From Natrinema amylolyticum (lineage in GTDB: Archaea > Halobacteriota > Halobacteria > Halobacteriales > Natrialbaceae), in contig NZ_JAIWPJ010000001.1 of the NCBI RefSeq assembly GCF_020515625.1, forward strand, positions 558,001 to 622,000: a stretch of 64,000 bases of DNA. The letters run 5' to 3'. Each line of letters begins with the position of its first letter. The first letter of the stretch is position 1. Below, one piece after another: positions 55,102 to 64,000 of this stretch. The translations under genes and the position numbers were made by a program. Under the pieces are notes generated by a model, which made no database searches, was not told where the DNA came from, and saw only the letters and a list, made by a program, of their open reading frames with translations.

Positions 55102-55161
55102 GTCGGTGGTCGGTGCGGCCGACCGGTGGACGGCCGGACTCGAGTGGCCGATCCGGCGGAC

Positions 55162-55632
55162 TTATGCGTCGGAGTCCTGAGACAGTCCCAGTTTCAGAAA
55201 CGCGAGCGCTGCCCCGAGCAGCGCAGTGTTCTTGGCGAAGTGGAAGAACTCCTGCTGTCTCAGTTCGGGATCGTCGATCTCCCAGAAGTCGTGCATCAGC
55301 GGCGTGGCACTCGCGAAGAACGCCGCGACTGCGGCGGCGGACGTGGCGGGAACCCGCCACAGCGCCAGTCCGAGACCGCCGAACAGGAGCCCCCCGCTCG
55401 TCGCCGGGACCGACAGCGACGGGATCGGCGCGTTCTTCGACTCGGCGTACTGGATCCGCCCCTCGAGGTTCCGGAGGTTGTCCATCGCCATGAACGCGAG
55501 GACGGCACCGAACAGGACGCGTGCCAGCCGAAACATCCCGCTCTCGGTGATCGATTCCTCGTCCGTCTCCGACTGACCGAGCGTCCCGCTATCACTGCCG
55601 CGCTGGGTCTCGCGCTGCAACAGGCTACTCAT
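55162..55632 (-). CDS. DoxX-family membrane protein
   Basis: A 156-residue protein with four predicted membrane helices: RLARVLFGAVLAFMAMDNL, SGGLLFGGLGLALWRV, AAAVAAFFASATPLMHDFW and TALLGAALAFLKLGL. This is the DoxX/DoxD-like fold, found in quinone-linked or unknown redox systems. The Met at 55632 is chosen; the frame extends upstream without membrane character. Convergent with the flavoprotein gene. Confidence 0.85.
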   Translation of the reverse strand: MSSLLQRETQRGSDSGTLGQSETDEESITESGMFRLARVLFGAVLAFMAMDNLRNLEGRIQYAESKNAPIPSLSVPATSGGLLFGGLGLALWRVPATSAAAVAAFFASATPLMHDFWEIDDPELRQQEFFHFAKNTALLGAALAFLKLGLSQDSDA

Positions 55633-55767
55633 GGCCCGACGTATACCTGCGACGGGTTTCAGTGGCACCGTGACATTTGCCTGTCCCGCGAGTGCTGACA
55701 GTCCCCTCTGGATACAGGTTAGCGTGCCTGACAAAGGTGTTTATCCCCCATCGTAGTGGAGTCGCGT

Positions 55768-56769
55768 ATGCGACGACGCGACCTCCTCGCCGGCACCACC
55801 GGCGCGCTCTGTGGGCTGGCCGGCTGTACGAGTTCGACGTTCGACCGCCTCCAGACGGAACGTCCCGGGACCGACGATGACGGCGGTGATGCCGACTCGA
55901 GCGACGGCACCGACCGGGACGACGCCGAATCGGACCGGGCGGACGCGATCACGGTCGGCGATCCGGACGACGTGCCGTTTCTCGCCGCACACCCGCCACA
56001 CGAACTCGCGATCCGCAACGACGGCGAGACGGACCGAACGATCTCCGTCGCGATCACCACCGACGAGGACGGAGGGGATGACGGAGACGATAGTGCAGCC
56101 GATGGCGACGACGAGGACAGCGCGAATGACGGAGACGATGACACAGCCGACGGCGACGAGGACGCACTGCTCGAGCGCGATCTCGACCTCCCGGCGGGCG
56201 AAGGGCTCGAGATCGTCCTCGTCGAGCCGCGATCGTACGCGGTCAGCGTCACGACCAGTAGCGACGACGGGACGAGCGAGTCGACCGTCACTGACGGGAT
56301 CAGCCGGCGACCGTTCGACTGCACTCGGTCCCGAACGAGAATCACGCTCCGCGAGACGGGCATCGGGACGGCATCGAGTTCGACGACGATTCCCTGTCCG
56401 GTACCCGACGTCGTCGATGCGTCGCTCGCGGTCGGCGAGGGACAGTGTGCGGACCGAACGGACGGTGACCGAGCCGGCGTCGAGTTCACGGATGAAACCG
56501 TCGTCATCGAGGGTGATATCGGAACGCCGACGCCCTGTCACGACCTCTCGCTCGCCGAGACGGCCTACGACGAGGATCGCGATCTCCTTGCGGTCACCGT
56601 CGCCGTCGGCGACCAGGTGGCCGACAACTGCGTCGACTGTCTCGGCACCGTCGGCTACGAGGCCCGAATAGACCTCGAGGGGCGATATCCCGACACCGTC
56701 GCGGTCCGCCACGAGAGCCGCGACGAGACGCGCCGGATCACCGCGGCCGAGTCGCCGGCGAGCGAGTAG
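55768..56769 (+). CDS. Tat lipoprotein with acidic low-complexity region
   Basis: A 333-residue exported lipoprotein. The signal MRRRDLLAGTTGALCGLAGC gives a lipobox at Cys20. Residues 30-60 and 98-130 are Asp/Gly/Glu-rich (for example DDGDDSAADGDDEDS) with internal repeats. The rest forms strands with several Cys pairs (PCHDLSLAE, NCVDCLG). It is of the haloarchaeal hypothetical lipoprotein kind; no enzymatic motif. The ATG at 55768 opens the signal. Confidence 0.8.
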   Translation: MRRRDLLAGTTGALCGLAGCTSSTFDRLQTERPGTDDDGGDADSSDGTDRDDAESDRADAITVGDPDDVPFLAAHPPHELAIRNDGETDRTISVAITTDEDGGDDGDDSAADGDDEDSANDGDDDTADGDEDALLERDLDLPAGEGLEIVLVEPRSYAVSVTTSSDDGTSESTVTDGISRRPFDCTRSRTRITLRETGIGTASSSTTIPCPVPDVVDASLAVGEGQCADRTDGDRAGVEFTDETVVIEGDIGTPTPCHDLSLAETAYDEDRDLLAVTVAVGDQVADNCVDCLGTVGYEARIDLEGRYPDTVAVRHESRDETRRITAAESPASE

Positions 56770-56802
56770 GTGGAGACGAACCGCGGGCCGTCGTCGACCG
56801 AA

Positions 56803-57186
56803 TCAGTGTTCAACGAGTTCGATCAGGATTCCGCCGGTATCCTTCGGATGCAAGAACGCGACCGAGTGGCCCCAGGCTCCCGGCCGCGGTTCCTCGTCGA
56901 TCAGCGCCACGTCGCGGTCGCGGACCGTCTCGAGAGCGCTCTCAATGTCGTCGGTCGCGAGCGCGAGGTGGTGGATCCCCGCCCCGTTCTCATCGAGATA
57001 CCGCGAAATCGTCCCCTCCTCGAGGGGCTCGAGCAGTTCGAAATACCCGTCGCCACAGTCGAGAAAGACGACGCGCATGCCGTCGAACTCCTCCTCGTGA
57101 GCGACCTCGAGGCCGAAGAGGTCGCCGTACAGTGCCGCGAGTTCCCGTGCGTCCTTGGTCGCGATCCCTGCGTGATCGAAGTGCAT
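56803..57186 (-). CDS. mce: Methylmalonyl-CoA epimerase (VOC fold)
   Basis: A 127-residue VOC protein. Metal ligands are His and Glu residues in FDHAGIATKD, IHHLALATDD and the C-terminal ILIELVEH. It interconverts (S)- and (R)-methylmalonyl-CoA before the mutase. The large mutase subunit gene lies 4.2 kb away on the same strand, consistent with the propionate or methylaspartate route. The Met at 57186 begins the domain. Confidence 0.9.
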   Translation of the reverse strand: MHFDHAGIATKDARELAALYGDLFGLEVAHEEEFDGMRVVFLDCGDGYFELLEPLEEGTISRYLDENGAGIHHLALATDDIESALETVRDRDVALIDEEPRPGAWGHSVAFLHPKDTGGILIELVEH

Positions 57187-57322
57187 CGGTGGCTCGTTCG
57201 TCGCGCCGGACAAATAGCGCTGGGATGTCGACAAGTGATCGTCTTCGTTTCGCGATTGCCAGTGATCTCTTCAGGGACAGACGGCACCCGACCGGAACGA
57301 TACCGTTCGGTCGATCAGTATG

Positions 57323-57331
57323 TTTACAAAT
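57323..57331 (+). promoter_or_regulatory. TATA box of the membrane-anchored protein gene
   Basis: The sequence tttacaaat lies about 24-32 bases before the ATG at 57355, fitting a leaderless transcript. Confidence 0.45.
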
Positions 57332-57354
57332 TTGAGAGGAAACGGACTGCATAT

Positions 57355-57924
57355 ATGGTCTCCGCCCCCTCCCGTCGAACGGCCCTCCTCGTTTGTTGTA
57401 TCGTAGCTAGTCTTCTCGTGCTCGTTGTCGGATCGTTGGGGCCGTTTTCCGTGACTGACGGTGAGTCAGAGCCCTCGCAGCTCTCAGTGTCGTCGTTCGA
57501 ACGTCTCGAAACCGGGTGCAAGGATGATGTTGCGACGTACGCGTCGAGCGGACACGGCAACGGGTCCTACACGAGGGTCTCGTTCATCGAAACGGGGACC
57601 GAGACGGCGGCCCTCTCCGCGCGGACCGAACGGACATCACCGGTCGGAGCGGACCTGACTACGTTCCGTGTCGCCGTCGAATCCACCGGCCAGCCCCGTG
57701 AAAACGCCTCCTGCACTCTGGGCGTTCGATACCGGCTCGAACTGACGCACGATCGAGGATCGTCGGACGAACTCCCTGGCGACGACGGAACCCGCGTTCT
57801 CTGGCTGGAAAACGGCGAGTATAGCGGCTGTTCGTCGACTACGTCGGGCTCACTCGATGCCGAGTGCCATCGATTCACGAAAGACAGTCAGTCCGATCGA
57901 ACCTGGGCGAATACGACAGGATAA
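57355..57924 (+). CDS. Membrane-anchored or exported hypothetical protein
   Basis: A 189-residue protein. Residues 9-30 (ALLVCCIVASLLVLVVGSL) are a signal anchor. The external part contains cysteines (CKDDVATYAS, ASCTLGVRYRLEL, GCSSTTSGSLDAEC) that may form disulfides, plus several N-x-S/T sites. It resembles haloarchaeal hypothetical exported proteins; no function is known. The ATG at 57355 is supported by the TATA-like box upstream. Confidence 0.75.
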   Translation: MVSAPSRRTALLVCCIVASLLVLVVGSLGPFSVTDGESEPSQLSVSSFERLETGCKDDVATYASSGHGNGSYTRVSFIETGTETAALSARTERTSPVGADLTTFRVAVESTGQPRENASCTLGVRYRLELTHDRGSSDELPGDDGTRVLWLENGEYSGCSSTTSGSLDAECHRFTKDSQSDRTWANTTG

Positions 57925-57967
57925 CGCGAATGTTCTGTCTCGCATTGAACAACAATCCGAGGGGCTT

Positions 57968-58801
57968 TCAACGCAATCCGAGCGTCACGGCCACCTGATC
58001 CCAGAGGCCGTCGCCGATGTCGGCGACCGCCGCCAACTCCTCGTTCGAGAGTTCGAAGTCGAAGATGTCGGCGTTCGCTTCGATGTGCTCGCGGCTCGAG
58101 GCCTTCGGGATCGCCGCCACGTTCGGTTGCTGGACGAGCCAGCGCAGCGCGACCTGCGACGCCGACTTGTCGTAGGACTCCCCGATCTCGGCGAGTCGGT
58201 CGTCACCCGGCACGGTCCCCTCCGCGAGCGGGCTGTACGCCGTCAGGCAGACGTCGCGCTCGACGCAGTACTCGAGCAGGTCGTCCTGATGATGATACGG
58301 ATGGTACTTCACTTGGTTCGCGACGATCGGCGTCTCGGACAGCTCGCGAGCGTCCTCGAGTTCGTCGACCGAGAAGTTGCTGACGCCGACGTGATCGACG
58401 GCGCCCTCGTCCTGCAGGTCGTTCATCGCGGCCAGCGTCTCCGCGAGCGGCGCGCGGTCGCTCGGCGCGTGAAGCAGGAGGCAATCGACAGTCGAGAGTC
58501 CGAGTCGCTCGAGGCTCTCCCGCGTCGACTCGTGAACGTCCTCGCGCGCGGCGTTGTCGGGGTGGACCTTCGTCACGACGAAGACGTCCTCGCGGTCGAC
58601 CTCGCTCTCGGCTAGTGCCCGGCCGACGGCGGCCTCGTTGTCGTACATCTGGGCGGTATCGACGTGGCGGTAGCCGAGAGCAAGGGCGGTTTCGACGGCT
58701 CGCCGGCAGTCCCTGCCCGTCATGCGTGCGGTGCCGAGTCCGAGCGCCGGCACCTCGGCTCCCTGCGCGATGACCGTCCCGGTCGTCGAGTCGGTATTCA
58801 T
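57968..58801 (-). CDS. Aldo/keto reductase
   Basis: A 277-residue TIM-barrel enzyme. The catalytic tetrad is visible: Asp and Tyr in HVDTAQMYDNE, Lys in VTKVHPDN and His in LLLHAPSD. The NADPH-binding end reads IPKASSREHIEANADIFDF. It reduces aldehydes or ketoacids. The Met at 58801 starts the domain. Nothing in the context fixes the substrate. Confidence 0.92.
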   Translation of the reverse strand: MNTDSTTGTVIAQGAEVPALGLGTARMTGRDCRRAVETALALGYRHVDTAQMYDNEAAVGRALAESEVDREDVFVVTKVHPDNAAREDVHESTRESLERLGLSTVDCLLLHAPSDRAPLAETLAAMNDLQDEGAVDHVGVSNFSVDELEDARELSETPIVANQVKYHPYHHQDDLLEYCVERDVCLTAYSPLAEGTVPGDDRLAEIGESYDKSASQVALRWLVQQPNVAAIPKASSREHIEANADIFDFELSNEELAAVADIGDGLWDQVAVTLGLR

Positions 58802-58922
58802 GGCTCGCCGTTCGGTGGCGGCCATAATCAAGTCGGACCCGGCGAGCGACGAGCCGTGTGGCGTTCGCGGCGAAAAAAGCGCGGTTCGAGGGTCGGACGC
58901 GGGACTCGATCCGGTCGCGTCG

Positions 58923-61199
58923 TTACGCGTCGTCGGTTTCGTTGCCGACCGTGGCGTCGTCGGTCATCCCGCTCTCGTTCTCGGCGGTCTCGTTGCCCTC
59001 GCCCTCGATGGGCTCGTCCTGCGTGTCTTCCGTCGCGTTCTCGTCGGGCTCTTGCTCCTCATCGTCCATAGCGGCTTCGCCGTCTTCAGGGGCCGACAGG
59101 GAGTCGCCCTCGCCCGGCGGCACGATCTGCATGACCGCGCCCGTGTCGCCTTCGGGGACGCCAACCTGATTCGCGAGGACGTAGACGTTCCCGTCGGCGT
59201 CCTGACCGAACTGCCGGACGAAGTAGGGGAACGAGCCGTCTTCGGTTCCCGCGACTTGGAGCGCCTCCATGTCCCAGAGTTCGTCTCGCGGGACGACCTG
59301 CTCTTGGCCGCCACCGCCGACGTCTGCCGCGCCGTCGCCGGCCGTCTCGTTAGTCGCGTTCGTCTCGTTGTCGAAGCCCTCGTCTTCGATTCCCTCGTCG
59401 AGGGGCGTCTCGTTTTCGCTGGCGTTGGTTTCGTTCCCGTCGCCGATCGGCTCGTCTTGCGTGTCTTCGGTCGCGTTCTCGGGAGCGTCCTCCCCATCGG
59501 GAGCGACGCTCTCCGTCTGATTACCGCCATCTCCACCGGTCATCTGGCCGTCTCCGCCGTCATCGGGTTCCGAAGCGGCGAGGAGTCGACCCTGTGGACT
59601 CTGACGGGCCGGGTCGGCCGTCCAGTCACCGAAGATATACTTGCCGTCGATGTCTCCGACGTCACCGGCCTCGTACACGTGTCCGCCGATGACGGTGATC
59701 CCGACCACCTGATCCTCGTAGACGTGCGGATACTCGGCAATCGGATCCTGCAGTTCCTGCCCGTTGTAGGGCGCTTCGTCGGGGGCCGAGTCCGGACAGT
59801 CCTCCGGCGGCTGGCTCGGGCTCTCCGTGCTGAAGCAGTGCGTTCCCTCCTTGACGTTCCAGCCGTAGTTGCCGCCGGCCTCGACGAGGTTTACCTCCTC
59901 GAAGAGGTCCTGTCCGGCGTCGGAGGCGAACAGTCGGCCGTCGCTGTCGAACGTGATGCCGAAGGGATTGCGCATCCCCCACGCGTAGTACTCGTCGCGG
60001 GCGTCCTCCTCGTCGACCAGCGGGTTGTCATCCGGGATCGCATACGGCCGATCCTCGCCCTCCGAATCGACGTCGATCCGGTGGATCCCGCCGAGCAGGT
60101 TCTCGCTGACGTCCTGTCCGTTGCCGCCGTCGTTTCCGTCGTACCAGTCGTCGACGTGACCCAGCATATCGTCGTTGGCACCGCCACCGTCGCCCATCGG
60201 GACGTAGAGGTAGCCGTCCGGTCCGAACGCCATCGGGCCGGCGTCGTGATTGTACTGGGGCTTCTGGAACTCCATGAGGACCCGCTCCGATTCGGGATCG
60301 GCCGCGCTCATGTCCTCGTTCGCCTGGAACTCGGAGACGACCTCGACGTGGCTCCAGCCGTCGGGCGTCTCGTCGTTCGGCGGCGCGCTGTAGTGGACGA
60401 AGAAACGCCCGTTCTCGGAGAACTCGGGGTGGAGTTCGACGCCGAGCAGCCCTCGCTCGTCGTACTCCGATTCCGGATCCGCGTAGTCGCCCTGGAACGT
60501 GCCGAGTTCGACCATCCGATCACTGACGTCGAGGAACGGTTCGTCTTCGACACCGTCGCCGGTGACGGTCCAGAGCTCACCGGTCTGATCGGCGACGAAG
60601 TAGCGGTCTTCGTCCCCGTGTGCGGCCATGTCCGTCGGCGCAGTCATCCCCTCCGCGACGGTCTGGAGACCGATCTCCGCGCCCTCATCGAAGAAGGCCG
60701 GCATCTCGCCGTCGGATTCTTCTTCGCTCTCGCCGTCACCACCACCGCCGACCGAGATATCCCCGCGCATCGTCGCCGAGTGGGGCTCGCAGTAGTACGT
60801 CGACATCTCGCTCGTCGCCTCGAACTCGAGCGACTGCGTCTCGCCCTCCTGACTCAGGAGCTCGGTCCGCTCGAGTTGTTCGCCGTCCTCGCTCTCGATG
60901 ACGAAGTTGTGCGGTAGTCCGTCGAGGTTCTCCCACGTGAGTTCGTACGTGGTCCCCTCCTCGAGTTCCAGCGTCGGGTTCGTTTCGTCGGCGATATCAT
61001 CGGGCGCGACGCCCTGCCAGCCGCTCGTTTGGCCGCCGAGTTCGATCATCTCGGCATCTTGTGCGAGTGCGAGATTACCGAACCCAGCGACGCCACCCGC
61101 GACTGCGGCGGCCTGCAGCACGCGGCGGCGGGACGCCGATGGATAGTTACCGTCCGACTCCGATACCGGGGTCGATCGCTCGTCGGGGTGTTCGCTCAT
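58923..61199 (-). CDS. Tat-exported PQQ sugar-dehydrogenase-like propeller fused to a blue-copper domain
   Basis: A 758-residue exported protein. The Tat signal is SRRRVLQAAAVAGG. An N-terminal cupredoxin domain at about 48-150 has copper ligands H97 (LPHNF), C137, H140 and M144 (CEPHSATM). A six-bladed soluble glucose dehydrogenase-like domain follows from about 165 (GLQTVAEGMTAPTDMAAHGD, YNHDAGPMAFGPDGYLYVPM). An Asn/Asp/Thr-rich insert interrupts its late part, and a similar tail closes the protein; both contain the phrase ENATEDTQDEPI. Electrons from the propeller could pass to the copper site. The ATG at 61199 starts the signal. Confidence 0.9.
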   Translation of the reverse strand: MSEHPDERSTPVSESDGNYPSASRRRVLQAAAVAGGVAGFGNLALAQDAEMIELGGQTSGWQGVAPDDIADETNPTLELEEGTTYELTWENLDGLPHNFVIESEDGEQLERTELLSQEGETQSLEFEATSEMSTYYCEPHSATMRGDISVGGGGDGESEEESDGEMPAFFDEGAEIGLQTVAEGMTAPTDMAAHGDEDRYFVADQTGELWTVTGDGVEDEPFLDVSDRMVELGTFQGDYADPESEYDERGLLGVELHPEFSENGRFFVHYSAPPNDETPDGWSHVEVVSEFQANEDMSAADPESERVLMEFQKPQYNHDAGPMAFGPDGYLYVPMGDGGGANDDMLGHVDDWYDGNDGGNGQDVSENLLGGIHRIDVDSEGEDRPYAIPDDNPLVDEEDARDEYYAWGMRNPFGITFDSDGRLFASDAGQDLFEEVNLVEAGGNYGWNVKEGTHCFSTESPSQPPEDCPDSAPDEAPYNGQELQDPIAEYPHVYEDQVVGITVIGGHVYEAGDVGDIDGKYIFGDWTADPARQSPQGRLLAASEPDDGGDGQMTGGDGGNQTESVAPDGEDAPENATEDTQDEPIGDGNETNASENETPLDEGIEDEGFDNETNATNETAGDGAADVGGGGQEQVVPRDELWDMEALQVAGTEDGSFPYFVRQFGQDADGNVYVLANQVGVPEGDTGAVMQIVPPGEGDSLSAPEDGEAAMDDEEQEPDENATEDTQDEPIEGEGNETAENESGMTDDATVGNETDDA

Positions 61200-61374
61200 G
61201 TTGCGCTCACGACAGCGCCGTCGGCCGATATCAGGATAAACAGATCCGACTGTTCCCCCGAATTCCCCGCTCAATCGGGCGTTGTCTTCGAACCGCCGGA
61301 GGGGAGCGGATGTAACAACGGATTATACGAGCGGAATCGGCGATATTATGCGAACAAATTCGGCGTTCAGCCGC

Positions 61375-63057
61375 TCACATTGCGCCACCGGGCTGGTACT
61401 CCCCGAACTCGTCACGCATGACGTTACAGATCTCGCCGACCGTCGCGTACGCTTTGACCGCGTCGATGATGTACGGCATGAGGTTCTGATCGCTCCGCGC
61501 CGCGTCGCGCAGCGCCTCGAGCGCCGCGTCGACCGCTTCGTCGTCGCGCTCCTCGCGGGTCTCCTCGAGGCCATCGATCTTGCGCTGCTGGTCTTCCTCG
61601 GTGACTTCCTCGACGTCCATCTGCGGGTCCTCGTCGACTTCGAACTCGTTGACGCCGACGATGATCCGCTCTTTGCTCTCGATTTCCTTCTGGCGGTCGA
61701 AGGCCGTGTCCTGAATCTGGCGCTGGACCCACTGTTGCTCGACGGCCTCGAGCATGCCGCCGCGGTCGTCGACCTCGTCGAGGATCTCGTAGGCTTCCTC
61801 CTCGACCTCGTCGGTCAGCGATTCGACGTAGTAGCTGCCCGCCAGCGGGTCGATAGTGTCGGCCGCGCCGGACTCGTGGGCGAGGATCTGCTGGGTTCGC
61901 AGCGCCGTGCGAACGGACTCTTCGGTCGGCAGGGCGAGCGCTTCGTCCTTGCCGTTGGTGTGGAGGCTCTGGGTACCGCCGAGGACGGCCGCCAGCGCCT
62001 GGTAGGCGACGCGGACGACGTTGTTCTCGATCTGTTGGGCGGTCAGCATCGAGCCCGCGGTCTGGGTGTGGAACTTGAGCTGTTTGGACTTGGGATCGTC
62101 CGGATCGAACCGCTCCTCGATGATGTCGTGCCACATCCGACGGGCCGCGCGGAACTTGGCGACCTCCTCGAAGATGTTGTTGTGGCCGTTGAAAAAGAAG
62201 GACAGTTGGGGGGCGAAGTCGTCGACGTCGAGGCCGGCCTCGATCGCCGTCTCGACGTATTCGATCCCGTCTCCCAGCGTGAAGGCGAGTTCCTGGGCGG
62301 CCGTCGAGCCGGCCTCGCGGATGTGATAGCCCGAGATCGAGATCGTGTTGAACTTCGGCGTTTCCTCGGCGCAGAACTCGAAGATGTCCGTGATGATCCG
62401 CATCGACGGCTCGGGTGGGTAGATGTACGTGTTGCGCGCGATGTACTCTTTGAGGATGTCGTTTTGAATCGTCCCTCGAAGCTCCTCGCGGTCGACACCC
62501 TGCTGGTCGCCCACCGCGATGTACATCGCCAGCAGCACCGACGCCGGCGCGTTGATCGTCATCGACGTCGAGACCTCGTCCAGCGGAATCCCGTCGAAGA
62601 CGGTCTCCATGTCGGAGAGCGAGTCGATCGCGACGCCGGCCTTCCCGACCTCGCCCGCGGCCATGGCCGCGTCCGAATCGTACCCCATCTGGGTGGGCAG
62701 GTCGAACGCCATCGAGAGCCCGGTCTGCCCCTCGTCGAGCAGGTAGTGATAGCGCTCGTTGGTGTCCTCCGGCGTCGAGAACCCGGCGTACTGGCGCATC
62801 GTCCAGAGCCGACCGCGATAGCCCGTCGAGTAGACGCCGCGCGTGTACGGCGGCTCGCCCGGGTTGCCCAGATCCTCCTCGTAGTCGAGATCGCCGATAT
62901 CGTCGGGCGTGTAGAGCCGATCGACCTCCTGACCGCCCGTATCGGTCGTGAACGTTTCCTTGCGCTCGCCGAACCGATCGAGGACCGGTTCGACTTCCGC
63001 CTCGTGCCACTCCTCCTTGCTGGCACGGATCTCCTCGAGTTCGTCGGGATCGAACAT
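61375..63057 (-). CDS. mcmA1: Methylmalonyl-CoA mutase, large (catalytic) subunit
   Basis: A 560-residue catalytic subunit. The substrate barrel begins with [20 protein letters not shown], then [30 protein letters not shown] and [14 protein letters not shown] are further signatures. It lacks the C-terminal B12-binding domain, which in archaea is a separate small subunit and is not in this window. With the epimerase at 56803 it interconverts methylmalonyl- and succinyl-CoA. It may form one transcript with the downstream gene, 175 bases away. Confidence 0.93.
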   Translation of the reverse strand: MFDPDELEEIRASKEEWHEAEVEPVLDRFGERKETFTTDTGGQEVDRLYTPDDIGDLDYEEDLGNPGEPPYTRGVYSTGYRGRLWTMRQYAGFSTPEDTNERYHYLLDEGQTGLSMAFDLPTQMGYDSDAAMAAGEVGKAGVAIDSLSDMETVFDGIPLDEVSTSMTINAPASVLLAMYIAVGDQQGVDREELRGTIQNDILKEYIARNTYIYPPEPSMRIITDIFEFCAEETPKFNTISISGYHIREAGSTAAQELAFTLGDGIEYVETAIEAGLDVDDFAPQLSFFFNGHNNIFEEVAKFRAARRMWHDIIEERFDPDDPKSKQLKFHTQTAGSMLTAQQIENNVVRVAYQALAAVLGGTQSLHTNGKDEALALPTEESVRTALRTQQILAHESGAADTIDPLAGSYYVESLTDEVEEEAYEILDEVDDRGGMLEAVEQQWVQRQIQDTAFDRQKEIESKERIIVGVNEFEVDEDPQMDVEEVTEEDQQRKIDGLEETREERDDEAVDAALEALRDAARSDQNLMPYIIDAVKAYATVGEICNVMRDEFGEYQPGGAM

Positions 63058-63142
63058 TATAGTTATCGTGGACCGGCCGGGGCTTCAACTTTGATGAACA
63101 CGTCAAGCGTCCGCGGTCGAATCGGCGGTTTCGTTCGGGTGC

Positions 63143-63496
63143 CTAGACGCTGTCGGCCGGGTCGTGTCGCTCCGCCATCCGCGACGCTTCCTCCGCGTAG
63201 CGCTCCCGCGTCGTCTGATCGTCGACGCTCCCGAGCGCGTCGGGCGAGACGAGCAGTCCGGCCTTCGTCTCTCGAGCGGGGCCGGTAAAGCTGGTCAGCG
63301 CCCGCTCGCGGCGGTGGTACCGCCGGCCGTCCTCGGTCGCGTAGACGAGGATGATGAGGTTGAGTTCGTCGTCGCCGTACGTTCGCTCGACGAGCCAGAC
63401 GGGGACCGCCTCGTCCGCGGTGGTATCGCCGGCATCTGACTCGCCGTCGTCGGAATCGGTACGTTCGGCCGTCAAATCGGATCGGTTCGCGTTCAT
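63143..63496 (-). CDS. Haloarchaeal protein of unknown function
   Basis: A 117-residue protein. Its ordered core reads VWLVERTYGDDELNLIILVYA, then GRRYHRRERALTSF, then LVSPDALGSVDDQTTRERYA. No metal site or membrane segment is present. It is acidic at both ends and core-like in codon use. It lies 85 bases upstream of the mutase gene on the same strand, so it may be part of the same transcript. Function unknown. Confidence 0.7.
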   Translation of the reverse strand: MNANRSDLTAERTDSDDGESDAGDTTADEAVPVWLVERTYGDDELNLIILVYATEDGRRYHRRERALTSFTGPARETKAGLLVSPDALGSVDDQTTRERYAEEASRMAERHDPADSV

Positions 63497-63552
63497 GAGT
63501 GTTCTCGGAATCGCCACAACCGCTTATGTCTCGGGGCGTCGACGGCCCGGAT

Positions 63553-63801
63553 ATGTCCAGCGAGCCGACCGAGTCGCCGCTGTCGGCCGACGAGACGGGC
63601 GATCGCCGCCGAGCGGCCCGCTACGTCGCGCCGTTTCTCGCGCTCGGACTGCTGAACCTCGGGCTCTTGCTCCGCTGGGGACTGGACCCGCTGTGGGCGT
63701 TCGCCGTCCTCCCGCCGATGCTGTTTCTCTCCGGGATCGCCTGGGTCGCGTTTCGACACGGCTTCGACGAGCGACCCGCCGGTCCGGGATCGAACCGGTG
63801 A
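63553..63801 (+). CDS. Small two-helix membrane protein
   Basis: An 82-residue protein. A polar, acidic N-terminus of 20 residues precedes two membrane helices (APFLALGLLNLGLLLRWGL and FAVLPPMLFLSGIAWVAF). A TATA-like cttatgt about 28 bases upstream supports the ATG at 63553 and a leaderless message. It is divergent from the gene at 63143-63496, with 56 bases between. No function is known. Confidence 0.75.
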   Translation: MSSEPTESPLSADETGDRRRAARYVAPFLALGLLNLGLLLRWGLDPLWAFAVLPPMLFLSGIAWVAFRHGFDERPAGPGSNR

Positions 63802-63834
63802 CTCGAGTCGGCGTCTCGGTCCCACGGTCGTCAC

Positions 63835-64000
63835 CTACCGACCGGTATCGTACTTGTACGTCGCCGAGTCCGAATCGATGCCGAAGTCCTCGGGGGACTC
63901 CTCGTCGTCCGCCTCGTCGCGTCCCTCGGGGGCGCGCTTGAACGCCTCCCGGAACCGGTCGGGCATCCGGAACTCCGCGACGTCGATCACGAGGGGCACT
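63835..64000 (-). CDS. C-terminus of an unknown acidic protein (start beyond window)
   Basis: Only the last 54 residues are visible: VPLVIDVAEFRMPDRFREAF, then acidic residues, ending DSATYKYDTGR. The acidic end and codon use fit a real haloarchaeal gene. No family can be named. Stop codon at 63835-63837. Confidence 0.65.
   Translation of the reverse strand, partial: VPLVIDVAEFRMPDRFREAFKRAPEGRDEADDEESPEDFGIDSDSATYKYDTGR

Noticed and set aside
58722-60917. A 731-codon plus frame opposite the copper/PQQ protein
   Set aside because: It is dominated by Val, Arg and Leu with no motif; the minus frame has a Tat signal and copper ligands.
63781-63800. A ggtccgggatcgaaccggtg stretch resembling a tRNA T-arm
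   Set aside because: No acceptor or anticodon stem surrounds it, and it codes for the end of the small membrane protein.

Overview
The window is a stretch of haloarchaeal chromosome, probably from the Natrinema/Haloterrigena side of the Natrialbales, although the genus is an inference. Three things support this: strongly acidic proteins, GC-rich codon choice with C or G at third positions, and many families found mainly in haloarchaea (DUF7282, DUF7344, amphi-Trp, HTH_10/Bat-type and FilR1-type regulators, Tat lipoproteins with an AGC lipobox). TATA boxes often lie 25-30 bases before an ATG, so many transcripts are probably leaderless. I see no rRNA, tRNA or CRISPR array.

Region 1 (1-10 kb) is gene-poor, richer in AT and looks accessory. 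It holds four exported, very acidic proteins (1-448, 4116-4511, 4962-5975, 7304-8734). Two have internal sequence repeats and one has two DUF7282 domains. Among them lie an isoprenoid-synthase-fold protein with a short upstream reading frame, a small zinc protein and two winged-helix regulators. The gaps between these genes are long and mostly empty.

Region 2 (10-13 kb) is a tight minus-strand block: a KaiC/RAD55-like protein lacking the Walker A lysine, a coiled-coil zinc-ribbon protein, a second zinc-ribbon-like protein and transcription factor S. An 82-bp hairpin element follows; a near-identical copy lies at 44.8 kb.

Region 3 (13-27 kb) is core metabolism and repair. It carries a GHMP-family pterin enzyme, a Tat-exported GH13 amylase, IlvD, RibL, a JAMM protease, a DHH/RecJ-like protein, a very large Tat-exported GH97 glycosidase with an embedded carbohydrate-binding module, and MutY. 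The amylase and GH97 enzyme would together break down starch-like glucans outside the cell.

Region 4 (27-32 kb) is sensory and regulatory: a multi-PAS histidine kinase with a degenerate receiver, a Bat-type regulator, a membrane-anchored DUF7344 regulator and a membrane zincin-like protein.

Region 5 (32-50 kb) is mixed housekeeping: an HTH-GNAT fusion, an OBG/YchF-type GTPase, hydrolase, UbiA prenyltransferase, ThDP enzyme, amidase, TrkH, GlcD-type oxidase, LLM oxidoreductase, quinone reductase and a DJ-1/PfpI protein. A large imperfect inverted repeat fills the convergent gap at 49.1-49.4 kb.

Region 6 (50-64 kb) is central carbon metabolism: an aminotransferase, the KorAB 2-oxoacid:ferredoxin oxidoreductase, a ferredoxin-reductase-like flavoprotein, methylmalonyl-CoA epimerase and the large mutase subunit. 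It also has a Tat-exported PQQ sugar-dehydrogenase-like propeller fused to a blue-copper domain, plus lipoproteins and small membrane proteins.
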